A DNA stretch of 39,844 nucleotides from Vicinamibacterales bacterium (lineage in GTDB: Bacteria; Acidobacteriota; Vicinamibacteria; Vicinamibacterales; UBA8438). A program made the position numbers and the translations under genes. The stretch lies in assembly GCA_029940535.1 (NCBI GenBank), contig JAPYUM010000035.1, positions 1 through 39,844 of the forward strand, read 5' to 3'. Shown here one piece after another: positions 23,394-31,066 of this stretch. Within the stretch, counting starts at the first letter, position 1. Each line of letters starts with the position of its first letter. The notes under the pieces are model-generated. The model worked only from the letters and a program-made list of their open reading frames with translations, was not told the origin of the DNA and made no database searches.

Positions 23394-23518
23394 GGTTTCC
23401 TGGCGATCCGCCCTTGGATGTCGCCTAGGCGCGCAGATGCGCGCCTCGCGGCCGCGGAGTGAGGCTCTCGGGATCCCCGCGGAGCGGTCGCGTGGGGTTC
23501 GGGGCGCAGCCCCGTCTA
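23394..23518. repeat. Composite repeat filling a convergent intergenic gap (family 1 end plus family 2 copy 2)
   Basis: The left 30 bases match the start of family 1 copy A (GGTTTCCTGGCGATCCG). From about 23424 to 23518 the sequence is family 2, inverted relative to 11137-11250. The whole gap between the M61 TAG and the mrp TAG (23516-23518, minus strand) is repeat; the mrp stop codon is directly followed by ACGGGGCTGCGCCCCG. Confidence 0.75.
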
Positions 23519-24601
23519 AGAAACTGCGGCAGAGGCCGGAGCCGGACGGAGTGCGGCGATCGATATCTGAGCGGCGGTGCGTTCCGCCACGTCGAGGAAC
23601 GCCCGCGAGGCGGGGGACTCTGGTTCGGCGAGCACGATCGGGTTCCCGCTGTCGCCTCCCTCACGTATCGGCTGGTAAATGGGAATGCGTCCCAGGAACG
23701 GCACGCCCATGTCCTCGGCCGTCGATTCGCCGCCGCCCTGCCCGAAGATATCGCTTTCGTGGTTGCAGCTCGGACACACGAAGTGACTCATGTTTTCAAC
23801 GATGCCGAGCGTGGGCACGTTCAGCTTTCTGTACATCCCCACGGCACGGCGTGAATCGGCGACGGACACGGTCTGAGGCGTGGTGACGACCACCGCCCCC
23901 GACACCGGCACCGTCTGACTGAGGCTGAGGGCCACGTCACCGGTTCCTGGCGGCATGTCAACCACCAGGTAGTCCAGCTCCTCCCATCGGACTTCCCGGA
24001 AAAACTGTTGGACGACCCCGTGCAGCATCGGTCCACGCCAGATGATCGGGGTGTCGTCCTCAGTCATGAACCCCATCGACACGACCCGAATACCATGCCG
24101 CTCGGCCGGAATGATTTTCTTCCCATCGGTCTCGAGCTGGGTGCGTACGCCGAGCATGATTGGAATATTTGGTCCATACACGTCGGCATCGATCATCCCG
24201 ACGCGCCCCCCATACTGCGACAGGGCCAACGCCAGATTCACGGCCACGGTGCTCTTGCCAACGCCGCCCTTGCCGGCGCCGACCGCGATGATGTTCTTCA
24301 CCCCGGGGATCGGGGCCCGCCCAGCGTCGGGCGACGCGACAGCGCGCACATTGGCGGTCATGTTGACGCTGACGCCGGTGACCCCGTCGAGCGCCGACAC
24401 GGCCGCCACCGCCTGATCGTGCATCTGCTCCTTCACCGGACAGGCCGGCGTCGTCAGTTCGATATCGAACGTGACCTGCCCACCGTCGATGCGTAGCTCT
24501 TTCACAAAGTCGAGGGTCACAATGTCTCGACCCAGGTCGGGATCCTGGACGACCTTGAGCGCCTCGAGCACCGCACTCGACTCGACAATCCCTGTACTCA
24601 T
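23516..24601 (-). CDS. mrp: Iron-sulfur carrier protein Mrp/ApbC
   Basis: A 361-residue P-loop ATPase that binds an Fe-S cluster between two subunits and passes it to apo-proteins. Residues 1-85 are a MIP18/DUF59 domain with C54 in 'TTPACPVKEQM'. The Walker A deviant loop is 'GKGGVGKST' (110-118), with 'DADVYGPNIPIML' and 'VVDMPPGTGD' following. The cluster ligands are C276 and C279 in 'FVCPSCNHES'. ATG 24601 follows a GAGG-type site. It converges on the M61 gene, with a repeat filling the gap. Confidence 0.93.
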   Translation of the reverse strand: MSTGIVESSAVLEALKVVQDPDLGRDIVTLDFVKELRIDGGQVTFDIELTTPACPVKEQMHDQAVAAVSALDGVTGVSVNMTANVRAVASPDAGRAPIPGVKNIIAVGAGKGGVGKSTVAVNLALALSQYGGRVGMIDADVYGPNIPIMLGVRTQLETDGKKIIPAERHGIRVVSMGFMTEDDTPIIWRGPMLHGVVQQFFREVRWEELDYLVVDMPPGTGDVALSLSQTVPVSGAVVVTTPQTVSVADSRRAVGMYRKLNVPTLGIVENMSHFVCPSCNHESDIFGQGGGESTAEDMGVPFLGRIPIYQPIREGGDSGNPIVLAEPESPASRAFLDVAERTAAQISIAALRPAPASAAVS

Positions 24602-24774
24602 CGGAACACACCCTCGTACTCTGGCCACCCCGCGCACGCCATCGTGCTCCGTCAGGTCACCGGTCTTCCAGCTTAGTCACTTTGTGGAAACCGTGACAAG
24701 GCGCCCGCGGCACCGCCTCGGTGACAGAGCCGCACCATTGTGTCAGACTGCCCCGCAGATGGAGGACGTGCCAG

Positions 24775-25164
24775 ATGACAGATGATCAGAGACCTGAAGC
24801 GACACCGCCACCACCGCCACCTGTGACACCCCCGACGCCGCCGGCGGCACCCGCGTCGTCAAATCGCAGCGTCATGATCGTCCTCTCCTATCTATGGATA
24901 CTGGCGCTGATCCCGCTCTTGACAGAGCAAGACGACAAGGACGTGCGCTGGCACGCGAAGCATGGCTTGGTCCTGCTCGGCTCGGAAATCGCGGCCTTCA
25001 TCGCAATCGGCATCCTGAGTGGACTATCCGGCGGGCTTGGCTGTTTGCTCGTCCCCCTGGCGCAGCTTGGTATCCTCGTGTTCCACGTCGTGTGCATCGC
25101 CAAGGCCCTGAAGGGTGAGCGCCTCTTGGTCCCGGGACTGAGCGACTTCGCGGACAAGTTCTAG
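24775..25164 (+). CDS. Small membrane protein, DUF4870-like
   Basis: A 129-residue membrane protein. ATG 24775 has a GGAGG site nine bases upstream. The first 35 residues are proline-rich and cytoplasmic. Three hydrophobic helices follow, with 'YLWILALIPLL', 'VRWHAKHGLVLL' and the loop 'GLGCLLVPLAQLGILVF', a layout typical of DUF4870/Tic20-like small membrane proteins. Its role is unknown. It may share a transcript with yidD 80 bases downstream. Confidence 0.75.
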   Translation: MTDDQRPEATPPPPPPVTPPTPPAAPASSNRSVMIVLSYLWILALIPLLTEQDDKDVRWHAKHGLVLLGSEIAAFIAIGILSGLSGGLGCLLVPLAQLGILVFHVVCIAKALKGERLLVPGLSDFADKF

Positions 25165-25245
25165 AGAACGATCAGGCCCGCAGCTGCTTCCCACGCGCTC
25201 CGGCGGCTTCCGTGGGAGGCAGGCATCTCGGGCGGGAGGCCGCAG

Positions 25246-25584
25246 ATGACCGACAACGTGCCACGACGTCCCGGACGACGCCGCGTGGCGTGGGTGTTGG
25301 TTCTTGCGCTCGGGGCGGCCTTCGCCGTGGCGGACGGTCGCCGCGGTCCCGACCAACAGGTCGGCGTCCGATGGGCGCTGGCCGGCATCAGGTGGTATCA
25401 ACAGAGCCTGCCAGCCTTGCTCCCCACCTCAGGTGCCACGTGTCGGTTCGCGCCCACCTGCAGTCACTACAGCCACGCGGTCATCGAGCGACACGGTCTG
25501 TGGAAAGGCGCCGGTCTGACGCTGGGTCGCCTCGCTCGCTGCGGCCCGTGGACCCCGCGCGGCACGCCTGATCCGCCGACCTGA
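25246..25584 (+). CDS. yidD: Membrane protein insertion efficiency factor YidD
   Basis: A 112-residue protein of the YidD family, which helps YidC insert inner-membrane proteins. It has a GGGAGG site eight bases before the ATG. After a basic N terminus and a hydrophobic segment (residues 14-30) the family core is clear: 'GIRWYQQSLPALLP', 'CRFAPTCSHYSHAVIERHG', 'GRLARCGPW' and 'DPPT'. The three cysteines of the family are present. In most bacteria yidD lies between rnpA and yidC near dnaA; here it is isolated and carries a longer N terminus than usual. Confidence 0.92.
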   Translation: MTDNVPRRPGRRRVAWVLVLALGAAFAVADGRRGPDQQVGVRWALAGIRWYQQSLPALLPTSGATCRFAPTCSHYSHAVIERHGLWKGAGLTLGRLARCGPWTPRGTPDPPT

Positions 25585-25643
25585 GCACACAGCCGGTCAC
25601 CGCGAAGCCACAGCCTCTTCGACCCACGCGAGCCAGGCGGGTG

Positions 25644-26255
25644 CTACTGGATGGAGATGCGGACCTGCATCCGGGTCACCGGGGCGTAGGGCCGCGTGAC
25701 ATCGAAACGCAGACAGGTGCCATGCCGGACCCCAGGGGGCACCACGAGTTGGAGCTGATGGGGCAACAGCCCGGCCCCGCTCCCCACGCAGGCTCCGCAC
25801 GATTCCAGCCAGACCTCACCGCGCCCACCGCACACGGGACACGTGTGTGAGAGCGAGACGTCGATCGGCACCTGCACCCCGGTAATAGCTTGCCGTGGGG
25901 TCAGACAGACCTCGGCTGAGAGGGGATCACTCTGGGCCGAACCGAAGAACGAGGCTTGCATACGACCGACCAGGCTCGAAACGGATGGGAAATCGATGTC
26001 GATCTCGTCGGCGAACGCAGGCTCTCGACCAGAGCCCGGTCGCAACGTGTCGACAACGCCACCAGAGGCTCGACCCTGTTCGGTCAACGTCTCATACGCG
26101 CGATGCAGCGAGGCCAGGCGACCCGGTGAGGCGGCAGGTAGGCCGTGGTCGCCCCCGTGGGGACGACACCGCCGCGCCAGTTCACGATAGGCACGCCGGA
26201 CCTCGTTGAGACCAGCGGATGGTGGCAACCCCAGCCGCCTGTAATGCTCGTGCAT
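25644..26255 (-). CDS. J-domain-like protein with zinc-finger pair
   Basis: A 203-residue protein resembling a shortened DnaJ. Residues 1-65 look like a J domain ('YRRLGLPPSAGLNEVRRAYRELARR' in outline, then 'SLHRAYETLTE'), but the essential His-Pro-Asp is replaced by 'PHGGD'. Residues about 115-175 resemble a DnaJ substrate-binding segment with 'CPVCGGRGEVW' and 'CGACVGSGAG', one zinc centre rather than two. The end 'LVVPPGVRHGTCLRFDV' resembles DnaJ C-terminal domain I. Without HPD it should not stimulate DnaK ATPase, so it may be a holdase or specialised. A GAGGG site lies just before the ATG. Confidence 0.72.
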   Translation of the reverse strand: MHEHYRRLGLPPSAGLNEVRRAYRELARRCRPHGGDHGLPAASPGRLASLHRAYETLTEQGRASGGVVDTLRPGSGREPAFADEIDIDFPSVSSLVGRMQASFFGSAQSDPLSAEVCLTPRQAITGVQVPIDVSLSHTCPVCGGRGEVWLESCGACVGSGAGLLPHQLQLVVPPGVRHGTCLRFDVTRPYAPVTRMQVRISIQ

Positions 26256-26365
26256 TGGCCCTCAGCGCCCGGGCGCAGTGAGTCTATCGGTTTCGACCCG
26301 AGTCTTTACGATAGGAGCCGTTCTCCAGCCTTGTCAACCGAAGACCCCGATGGTAGGGTCGGCCC

Positions 26366-26559
26366 ATGCCGCAGCCTGAGCCCCCGCGGGGCGCCGTGCC
26401 ACAACGCTCAGCACCTGTCCGGATTGCGATGGCATTCTCGAACCCGGCACTCCGCCGTGGCAGACGCTCGTGCAATCGTCACACCCGGACGACTCGCCGA
26501 TGGCCAACGACCAGACCAACCGCTGGCAGTGTCTGATCTGCGGTTATCGCCGACCGTAG
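26366..26559 (+). pseudogene. Small zinc-ribbon gene with one-base frameshift
   Basis: A start ATG at 26366 follows a TAGGGT -10 box by six bases, with TTGTCA 17 bases further up. The first frame gives 'MPQPEPPRGAVPQRS', then the sequence in the next frame continues as 'TCPDCDGILEPGTPP' and ends 'NRWQCLICGYRRP' at TAG 26557-26559. The two CxxC pairs about 40 residues apart are typical of a zinc ribbon, and a single missing base in the run CCCCCGCGGGG (26381-26390) would restore the frame. It could be a true frameshift, an assembly error or a programmed shift. It converges on the small gene at 26569. Confidence 0.42.
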
Positions 26560-26568
26560 GGCGGCGGG

Positions 26569-26790
26569 TTAGCCGGCTCCCACCAGCAGAAGCATCTCGC
26601 GGCGCTGGTCAGCGTCGAGGGTGGCGAAGTCGAGTTCAGTGTCACAATCGTCGCAGAGCAGCTCAAGCATCGCCGGTGGGGTCTGTTCCGAAAGTTCGAG
26701 CTCTTCCCCGCCCGCCTGTACGACGTGCATCTGTAGCGTCTTGGCCAGGAAGCTCTTTTCATTGCCACAGTTCGGGCAGGTCAATCCCAT
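26569..26790 (-). CDS. Small zinc-ribbon protein
   Basis: A 73-residue protein with two CxxC pairs, 'LTCPNCGNEKSFLAK' at the start and 'LCDDCDTELDF' in the middle, expected to bind one zinc ion. The remainder is acidic and helical. ATG 26790 follows a GAGGAG site about ten bases upstream. It has no close neighbours on the same strand and its target is unknown. Confidence 0.7.
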   Translation of the reverse strand: MGLTCPNCGNEKSFLAKTLQMHVVQAGGEELELSEQTPPAMLELLCDDCDTELDFATLDADQRREMLLLVGAG

Positions 26791-26990
26791 TGATCAGGTA
26801 GCTCCTCTCGTCGAAGTCGTGCAAGGTGGGAGACCAAATTGGTCGCCTGAGTGAGTGCACGGCCACGAGTGATTGTATGAGAATAGGAAACGGACGCGCA
26901 ATCCGCGCCCTTCCGCCCGGCGCCGAACGGCAGGATCTGCCTCACATTTCGCCCTGATGCGCCGCGAGTTGAGATAGGATGCTGCCGGCT

Positions 26991-27188
26991 ATGACGATTG
27001 ACAGGAACGACTTCGGGATCAAGACGGAGTCACGCGGCGCCCGCTGGGTCGCCTGGGTCACGAGAGACGGCAGTGACAAGCCGCTGGACTCGGTGCTTCT
27101 GTGCGGCCAGACGCGGGACGAAGCCGAATCGAACGCTCGCGCGTGGGCCGACAAGCTCGCCGCCGACCCCGTGCTTATCCGCACTTAG
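26991..27188 (+). CDS. Small conserved-looking hypothetical protein
   Basis: A 65-residue protein of unknown function: 'FGIKTESRGARWVAWVTRDG', 'SVLLCGQTRDEAESNARAW', ending 'LIRT'. The pattern (a short beta hairpin and then a helix) and size suggest a family of small acidobacterial proteins, not a shadow frame. The start could be ATG 26991 or ATG 26979. Its TAG stop (27186-27188) is followed by GGTTTCCGGGCGAGG, again the family 1 repeat end. Confidence 0.55.
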   Translation: MTIDRNDFGIKTESRGARWVAWVTRDGSDKPLDSVLLCGQTRDEAESNARAWADKLAADPVLIRT

Positions 27189-27210
27189 GGTTTCCGGGCG
27201 AGGAGGCTCT

Positions 27211-27260
27211 GTGGCGCAGGCCTTCAGACCTGCGATCGCACGGCTCAAGCCGTGCGCCAC
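27211..27260. repeat. Palindromic repeat, family 3 (three-way junction type)
   Basis: An outer stem GTGGCGC (27211-27217) / GCGCCAC (27254-27260) encloses two hairpins, GCAGG/CCTGC (27216-27233) and GCACGGCT/AGCCGTGC (27238-27255). The sequence reads as 'AQAFRPAIARLKPCAT' in one frame, a peptide I recognise from many spurious acidobacterial ORFs, which indicates a high-copy element. Confidence 0.7.
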
Positions 27261-27385
27261 AATGAGATCTGTGGCCCGTGTGAACAATTTCCCCTAAACG
27301 CGAACGACCGCAAACCGACCGACCACATCGTCCGACGCCAGCAGCGAACCTGTGGTGTGGTGCCCGGCCGTGCAATGCGGCCCCT

Positions 27386-27523
27386 TCACTTCCAGGCGAC
27401 AACATCCAGCTCAAGCGACCGCATCACATACCCACCGGCGACACAACCGCACAGCAGCGCGGCGAATCCGCTGAGCTCGAATAGGGCTCCAGCCGACGAC
27501 GGCCCAACTTGCGGTGTCAACAT
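27386..27523 (-). CDS. Possible 45-residue membrane peptide
   Basis: An ATG at 27523 lies about six bases after GAGAGGG. It opens 45 codons with one hydrophobic helix ('LFELSGFAALLCGCVAGGY'), ending at TGA 27386-27388. Start site and hydrophobicity suggest a real small protein, but conservation cannot be judged here. The rest of the 27261-27649 interval shows no other gene. Confidence 0.3.
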   Translation of the reverse strand: MLTPQVGPSSAGALFELSGFAALLCGCVAGGYVMRSLELDVVAWK

Positions 27524-27624
27524 CCGTTCCCTCTCAAAGTAGAGTCGACCGCCTCGTCGACCTACACCGAGTTAGACGTCGGACCGCGACAGATGGCCGG
27601 GAGCTAGTGCCCTGAGAAGAGATT

Positions 27625-27643
27625 GGTGAGGACCGGCCTCACC
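27625..27643 (-). terminator. Hairpin after addA
   Basis: GGTGAGG and CCTCACC pair with a five-base loop directly after the addA TGA (27650-27652, minus strand). The following minus-strand sequence AATCTCTTCTC is pyrimidine-rich but has no long T run. Confidence 0.45.
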
Positions 27644-27649
27644 GGCGCC

Positions 27650-30600
27650 TCACAGATATACGACCGTACCGTCCACGCTGGTCTCCGGGAACAGGGCGCG
27701 AGCCGCATCCAGGTACAAAGAGAGCTGGCGCTCGTGGTGTGGACGCGCCGCACCCGTTTTCAGCTCAATGACAGTCAGGCGCCCGTCCTCACGCCGCAAC
27801 AGACAATCGATGGTGCCCCGCAGAACCACGGGTCCTCCGCCGACGTCATCGTCTTGAGCCCGTCCGAGGTCTTCATCCTGGGCCAGGTCATCGCGGCGCA
27901 TAGAGAACGGGACCTCGAACAGGCAGTCGCCCTGGAGCAACTCGGTCACCTGGGGCCGACTCAATGCTCGCCTGAACACCGCGGCGGCGTCCAGCACCAG
28001 ACCCCGCGAGTCAGATCTCGCACGCTCCTCACGGGTCATCAGGTCGACAACCCGGGACTCCAGGTCGGCATCGGCTCCGACGCCGGTCTCGCCGGCCCGT
28101 TGCAGCAGCCGATGCACCAGACGCCCGACAACCGGACCAGACCCCGCACCGGGGTCAGGCGCCTCAGCGGGCCCGACGGCCGCAAGCCCGGTCACCGGTA
28201 TCCGAGGGAACCCGACGCTCGGTCGCCACGGGCCCAGCAGCCCTTCGGGCGACGCCGTCGCCTCCACTGCGGCCGGCGGTGAGTCGGGGCCGACGGACGG
28301 GGAACCGACCAGCGAAAACGTATGTGACCGCGGGTGACTGTCAGGACCAGCCGGGCCAGACCAGCGCGCGACCTGCTCCTCCCCGGAGGCGGTGAAGAGG
28401 TCGTTGACGAGCGACTTTGGCAGCACCGTCGCGAAACTGCCGGACCCGACCTTGACGGCACCATCCGTCCTCGTAGCCGACAGATAGAGTCGGTCGCGCG
28501 CTCGCGTGGTCGCCACATACAGCAGCCGCTTTGTCTCCTCGCGGTCGCGAGCCCGTCGGTCGTCGTCTGCGGCGGACCGGAATGGGGCGACGGATACCGA
28601 CGGATCGCCGTTTCCGTCGTCGGCCACCACCCGAATGGCCGGCGCGCCCCCTCCGGTCCCCCGCGCCAGCTCGACAAAAAATACGACCGGAAATTCGAGC
28701 CCCTTCGCGGCGTGCACCGTCATCAAATTGACGGCATCGAACGCGTCCACCACCGCGTTCGATACGTCGCCTGAGAGCCGATCCACGTGGTCGGCTATTC
28801 GCGCGAGCGTCGCGAACCCCCGGTTCTGCACGCGCCTGACAAGACCGCGCATCTTCTTCAGGTTCTCCCGCGCTTGTATCAGGCGGGGGCCACGTAGCTC
28901 GAACGCGTAGGCGCAATCGGCGGAGATCTGGTCGAGCAGCTCGGCCGCAGGAACGCGATCGACGGCCGCGACCCATCGCCCAACGCTGGCTCGCAACCGA
29001 ATCAGCAGCGCCCGGTCAACGGGATGGAGGGTATCGAGCAGGGACGGCGCCTCGTCGGCGAGCAATGTCGTCGACAACCGACCAGCCATCGCGGCCAGTG
29101 CGGCGTCGGTGACCCGCACCAGCCTTGACCGGAGCAAGGCGGCAGTGCGCAGCTCGGAAGTCGGCTCCGCGAGAAAGCGCAACAAGGCGCGGTAGTCCTT
29201 GATCTCATCGGCGTCGAAGAATCCCAGCCCCTTGTAGACAAAGGCCGGGATCCCTCGCGATTCAAGCGCCGCCTGAAACTCGCGGTGGGTCGCGCGCGAC
29301 CGGAAGAGGATGGCAATGTCTCCCGGCGTCGCCCGACGGGCCACGCCGGTGTCGCGGTCGCGCACCGTCCCGGTCGCGAGCAGATGCGTGATTTCATCGG
29401 CCACCCGAGCCGCCGAGTCCTCGACCGTGTCACCGAGCACAAGACCAAGAGGAGTCTGGGCCTGCGCACCATCGACCGAAAGCGCCACATCAGTCGCCAC
29501 CGGAAACCGGTCCGATGGGTCGTAGCGAAACCCGTCGCGCTCCCGATCCACCTTTTCGATGCTCCCGAACAGATCATTGACGAACGCCAGGAGCAACGGC
29601 ACGGCCCGGAAACTGTGCGAAATCGACCGTCGCGCATCACCGTCTGGTCGCAACGTCTCGATGTAGGCCGCGGCATCGTGCAGCACACTGACGTCGGCAT
29701 CACGAAATCCGTAGATGGACTGCTTGCGGTCGCCGACCACGAAGACCGACGGGGGCACCGGTGCGTCGTGCACGAGCCCGAACCCCTCTCCCCACGACTG
29801 CACCAACAGCGAGACCAGCTCCCACTGGGCGCGGCTGGTGTCTTGAAACTCGTCGACCAGCACATGGTGATAGCGCGACTCGAGCCGGTATCGGCTCTGC
29901 GCAAACTCGTCCATGCGCCGCAGCAAATCCAGCGCACGCTGCAACACGTCCGAGAAGTCCAGCACCGACCGGGCGGCAAGTTCCCGCTCGTATTCAGTCG
30001 CCGCGATGGCAAACATGCGCTGCGCGCCGCGGGCCAGCACCACGTTGAGGTCGCGGTCGAACCGCGCCAGGGCGGCGGCGACGTCCGGCGCGATCTGCCG
30101 GCCGGCCACCGTGTGGCACCGCCACGCCTCAGGGCTCCGACACTGGTCGGACCGGAATCCGGTAAATCGTTGCCTGGGCTTCCCGTCCTGCGTGAGGAAA
30201 TACTCGCGCACCCGATCCAACGTCGAGCGCACACGCTCGGGGTCACCATCGGACAGCGCCCGAAGCTGTCGTAACTCTCTCGCCAGTATCGCGAACCGGG
30301 GGTGCTCGACGGGACCGTCGGCGAGAAAGCGCGCCAGTCCGCCGTCGACCCGCTCCACCGTATCCGCCATCTCGAGGGCGCCGCGGCGACAGGCGACCTG
30401 AGCCGTCAGATCGCGGGGCGCGCCCGCCAGAAAACGCTGCAAGGCGGCCGACGCCACCAGCCGGCGCTCGAGCAGATGAGCCAATCCGCTCCTGACCCGG
30501 CCCGCACCCAGGCGGGCCAGCACCATCGCCACGTTCACGTCGTCCGCCGCCACTGACCCACAGACCGCCAACGTGCGGTCGAGCGCCTGTTGCACAAGAC

Positions 30601-31066
30601 GCGGCACCTCGGTTTCATCAGCCATCCCGAACGCCGGGTCGAGGTCCGCCTCCAACGGAAACTCACGTAGCAACGAGAGGCAGAACGCATCGATGGTGCT
30701 GATGGCGATCTCGCCCAGGCGGTCGCGCAACTCCTGCCAGCGGCGCTGGTCCGCGCGGGTGCGCTCGGCCGACGTCCGCAGTTCGCGGATGATGCGATCA
30801 CGCATCTCCGCGGCGGCCTGGCGCGTGAAGGTGATGGCGAGAATATTGGACGGGTCGACGCCCGCTCTGAGCAGATTCACATACCGCGACACCAGCACGG
30901 TCGTCTTGCCGGTACCGGCGGAGGCTTCGAGCACGACGTTGTTGGCCGGATTGGTCGCAAACATCCGCGCCGGCGCGTCCTCGAGCGTCGGCTCGTCCCT
31001 GGCCTCCGTGGCGGGCGACGGGTCCGGCGAATCACCGTGGTCGAACAACGGCAACTGGTCAGTCAT
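27650..31066 (-). CDS. addA: ATP-dependent helicase-nuclease subunit A (AddA, UvrD family)
   Basis: A 1138-residue subunit of the AddAB helicase-nuclease, which processes double-strand breaks for RecA. Walker A is 'ASAGTGKTT' (about 48-56), the Q/Ia region 'ITFTRQAAAEM', motif II 'VDEFQDTSRAQWEL', motif III 'VGDRKQSIYGFRDADV', motif V 'MTVHAAKGLEFPVVFF' and motif VI 'YVATTRARDRLYLS'. The C-terminal PD-(D/E)XK nuclease shows 'GTIDCLL' and 'VIELKTG' and ends with 'RQLSLYLDAA', the QxxxY signature. The ATG at 31066 overlaps the addB stop by eight bases; the longer frame mirrors addB. Expressed after addB in the same operon. Confidence 0.93.
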   Translation of the reverse strand: MTDQLPLFDHGDSPDPSPATEARDEPTLEDAPARMFATNPANNVVLEASAGTGKTTVLVSRYVNLLRAGVDPSNILAITFTRQAAAEMRDRIIRELRTSAERTRADQRRWQELRDRLGEIAISTIDAFCLSLLREFPLEADLDPAFGMADETEVPRLVQQALDRTLAVCGSVAADDVNVAMVLARLGAGRVRSGLAHLLERRLVASAALQRFLAGAPRDLTAQVACRRGALEMADTVERVDGGLARFLADGPVEHPRFAILARELRQLRALSDGDPERVRSTLDRVREYFLTQDGKPRQRFTGFRSDQCRSPEAWRCHTVAGRQIAPDVAAALARFDRDLNVVLARGAQRMFAIAATEYERELAARSVLDFSDVLQRALDLLRRMDEFAQSRYRLESRYHHVLVDEFQDTSRAQWELVSLLVQSWGEGFGLVHDAPVPPSVFVVGDRKQSIYGFRDADVSVLHDAAAYIETLRPDGDARRSISHSFRAVPLLLAFVNDLFGSIEKVDRERDGFRYDPSDRFPVATDVALSVDGAQAQTPLGLVLGDTVEDSAARVADEITHLLATGTVRDRDTGVARRATPGDIAILFRSRATHREFQAALESRGIPAFVYKGLGFFDADEIKDYRALLRFLAEPTSELRTAALLRSRLVRVTDAALAAMAGRLSTTLLADEAPSLLDTLHPVDRALLIRLRASVGRWVAAVDRVPAAELLDQISADCAYAFELRGPRLIQARENLKKMRGLVRRVQNRGFATLARIADHVDRLSGDVSNAVVDAFDAVNLMTVHAAKGLEFPVVFFVELARGTGGGAPAIRVVADDGNGDPSVSVAPFRSAADDDRRARDREETKRLLYVATTRARDRLYLSATRTDGAVKVGSGSFATVLPKSLVNDLFTASGEEQVARWSGPAGPDSHPRSHTFSLVGSPSVGPDSPPAAVEATASPEGLLGPWRPSVGFPRIPVTGLAAVGPAEAPDPGAGSGPVVGRLVHRLLQRAGETGVGADADLESRVVDLMTREERARSDSRGLVLDAAAVFRRALSRPQVTELLQGDCLFEVPFSMRRDDLAQDEDLGRAQDDDVGGGPVVLRGTIDCLLRREDGRLTVIELKTGAARPHHERQLSLYLDAARALFPETSVDGTVVYL

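Noticed and set aside
26350-26559. Selenoprotein reading of TGA 26377-26379 in the small zinc-ribbon frame
   Set aside because: ATG 26350 would read through TGA into the CxxC part, which is tempting beside selC, but the upstream residues have no redox motif, no bSECIS hairpin is seen, and a one-base frameshift explains it better.
29002-30249. A 415-residue minus-strand frame inside addA
   Set aside because: It lies within the addA helicase in another frame; composition (Arg, Cys, Ser-rich) is that of a GC-rich shadow frame.
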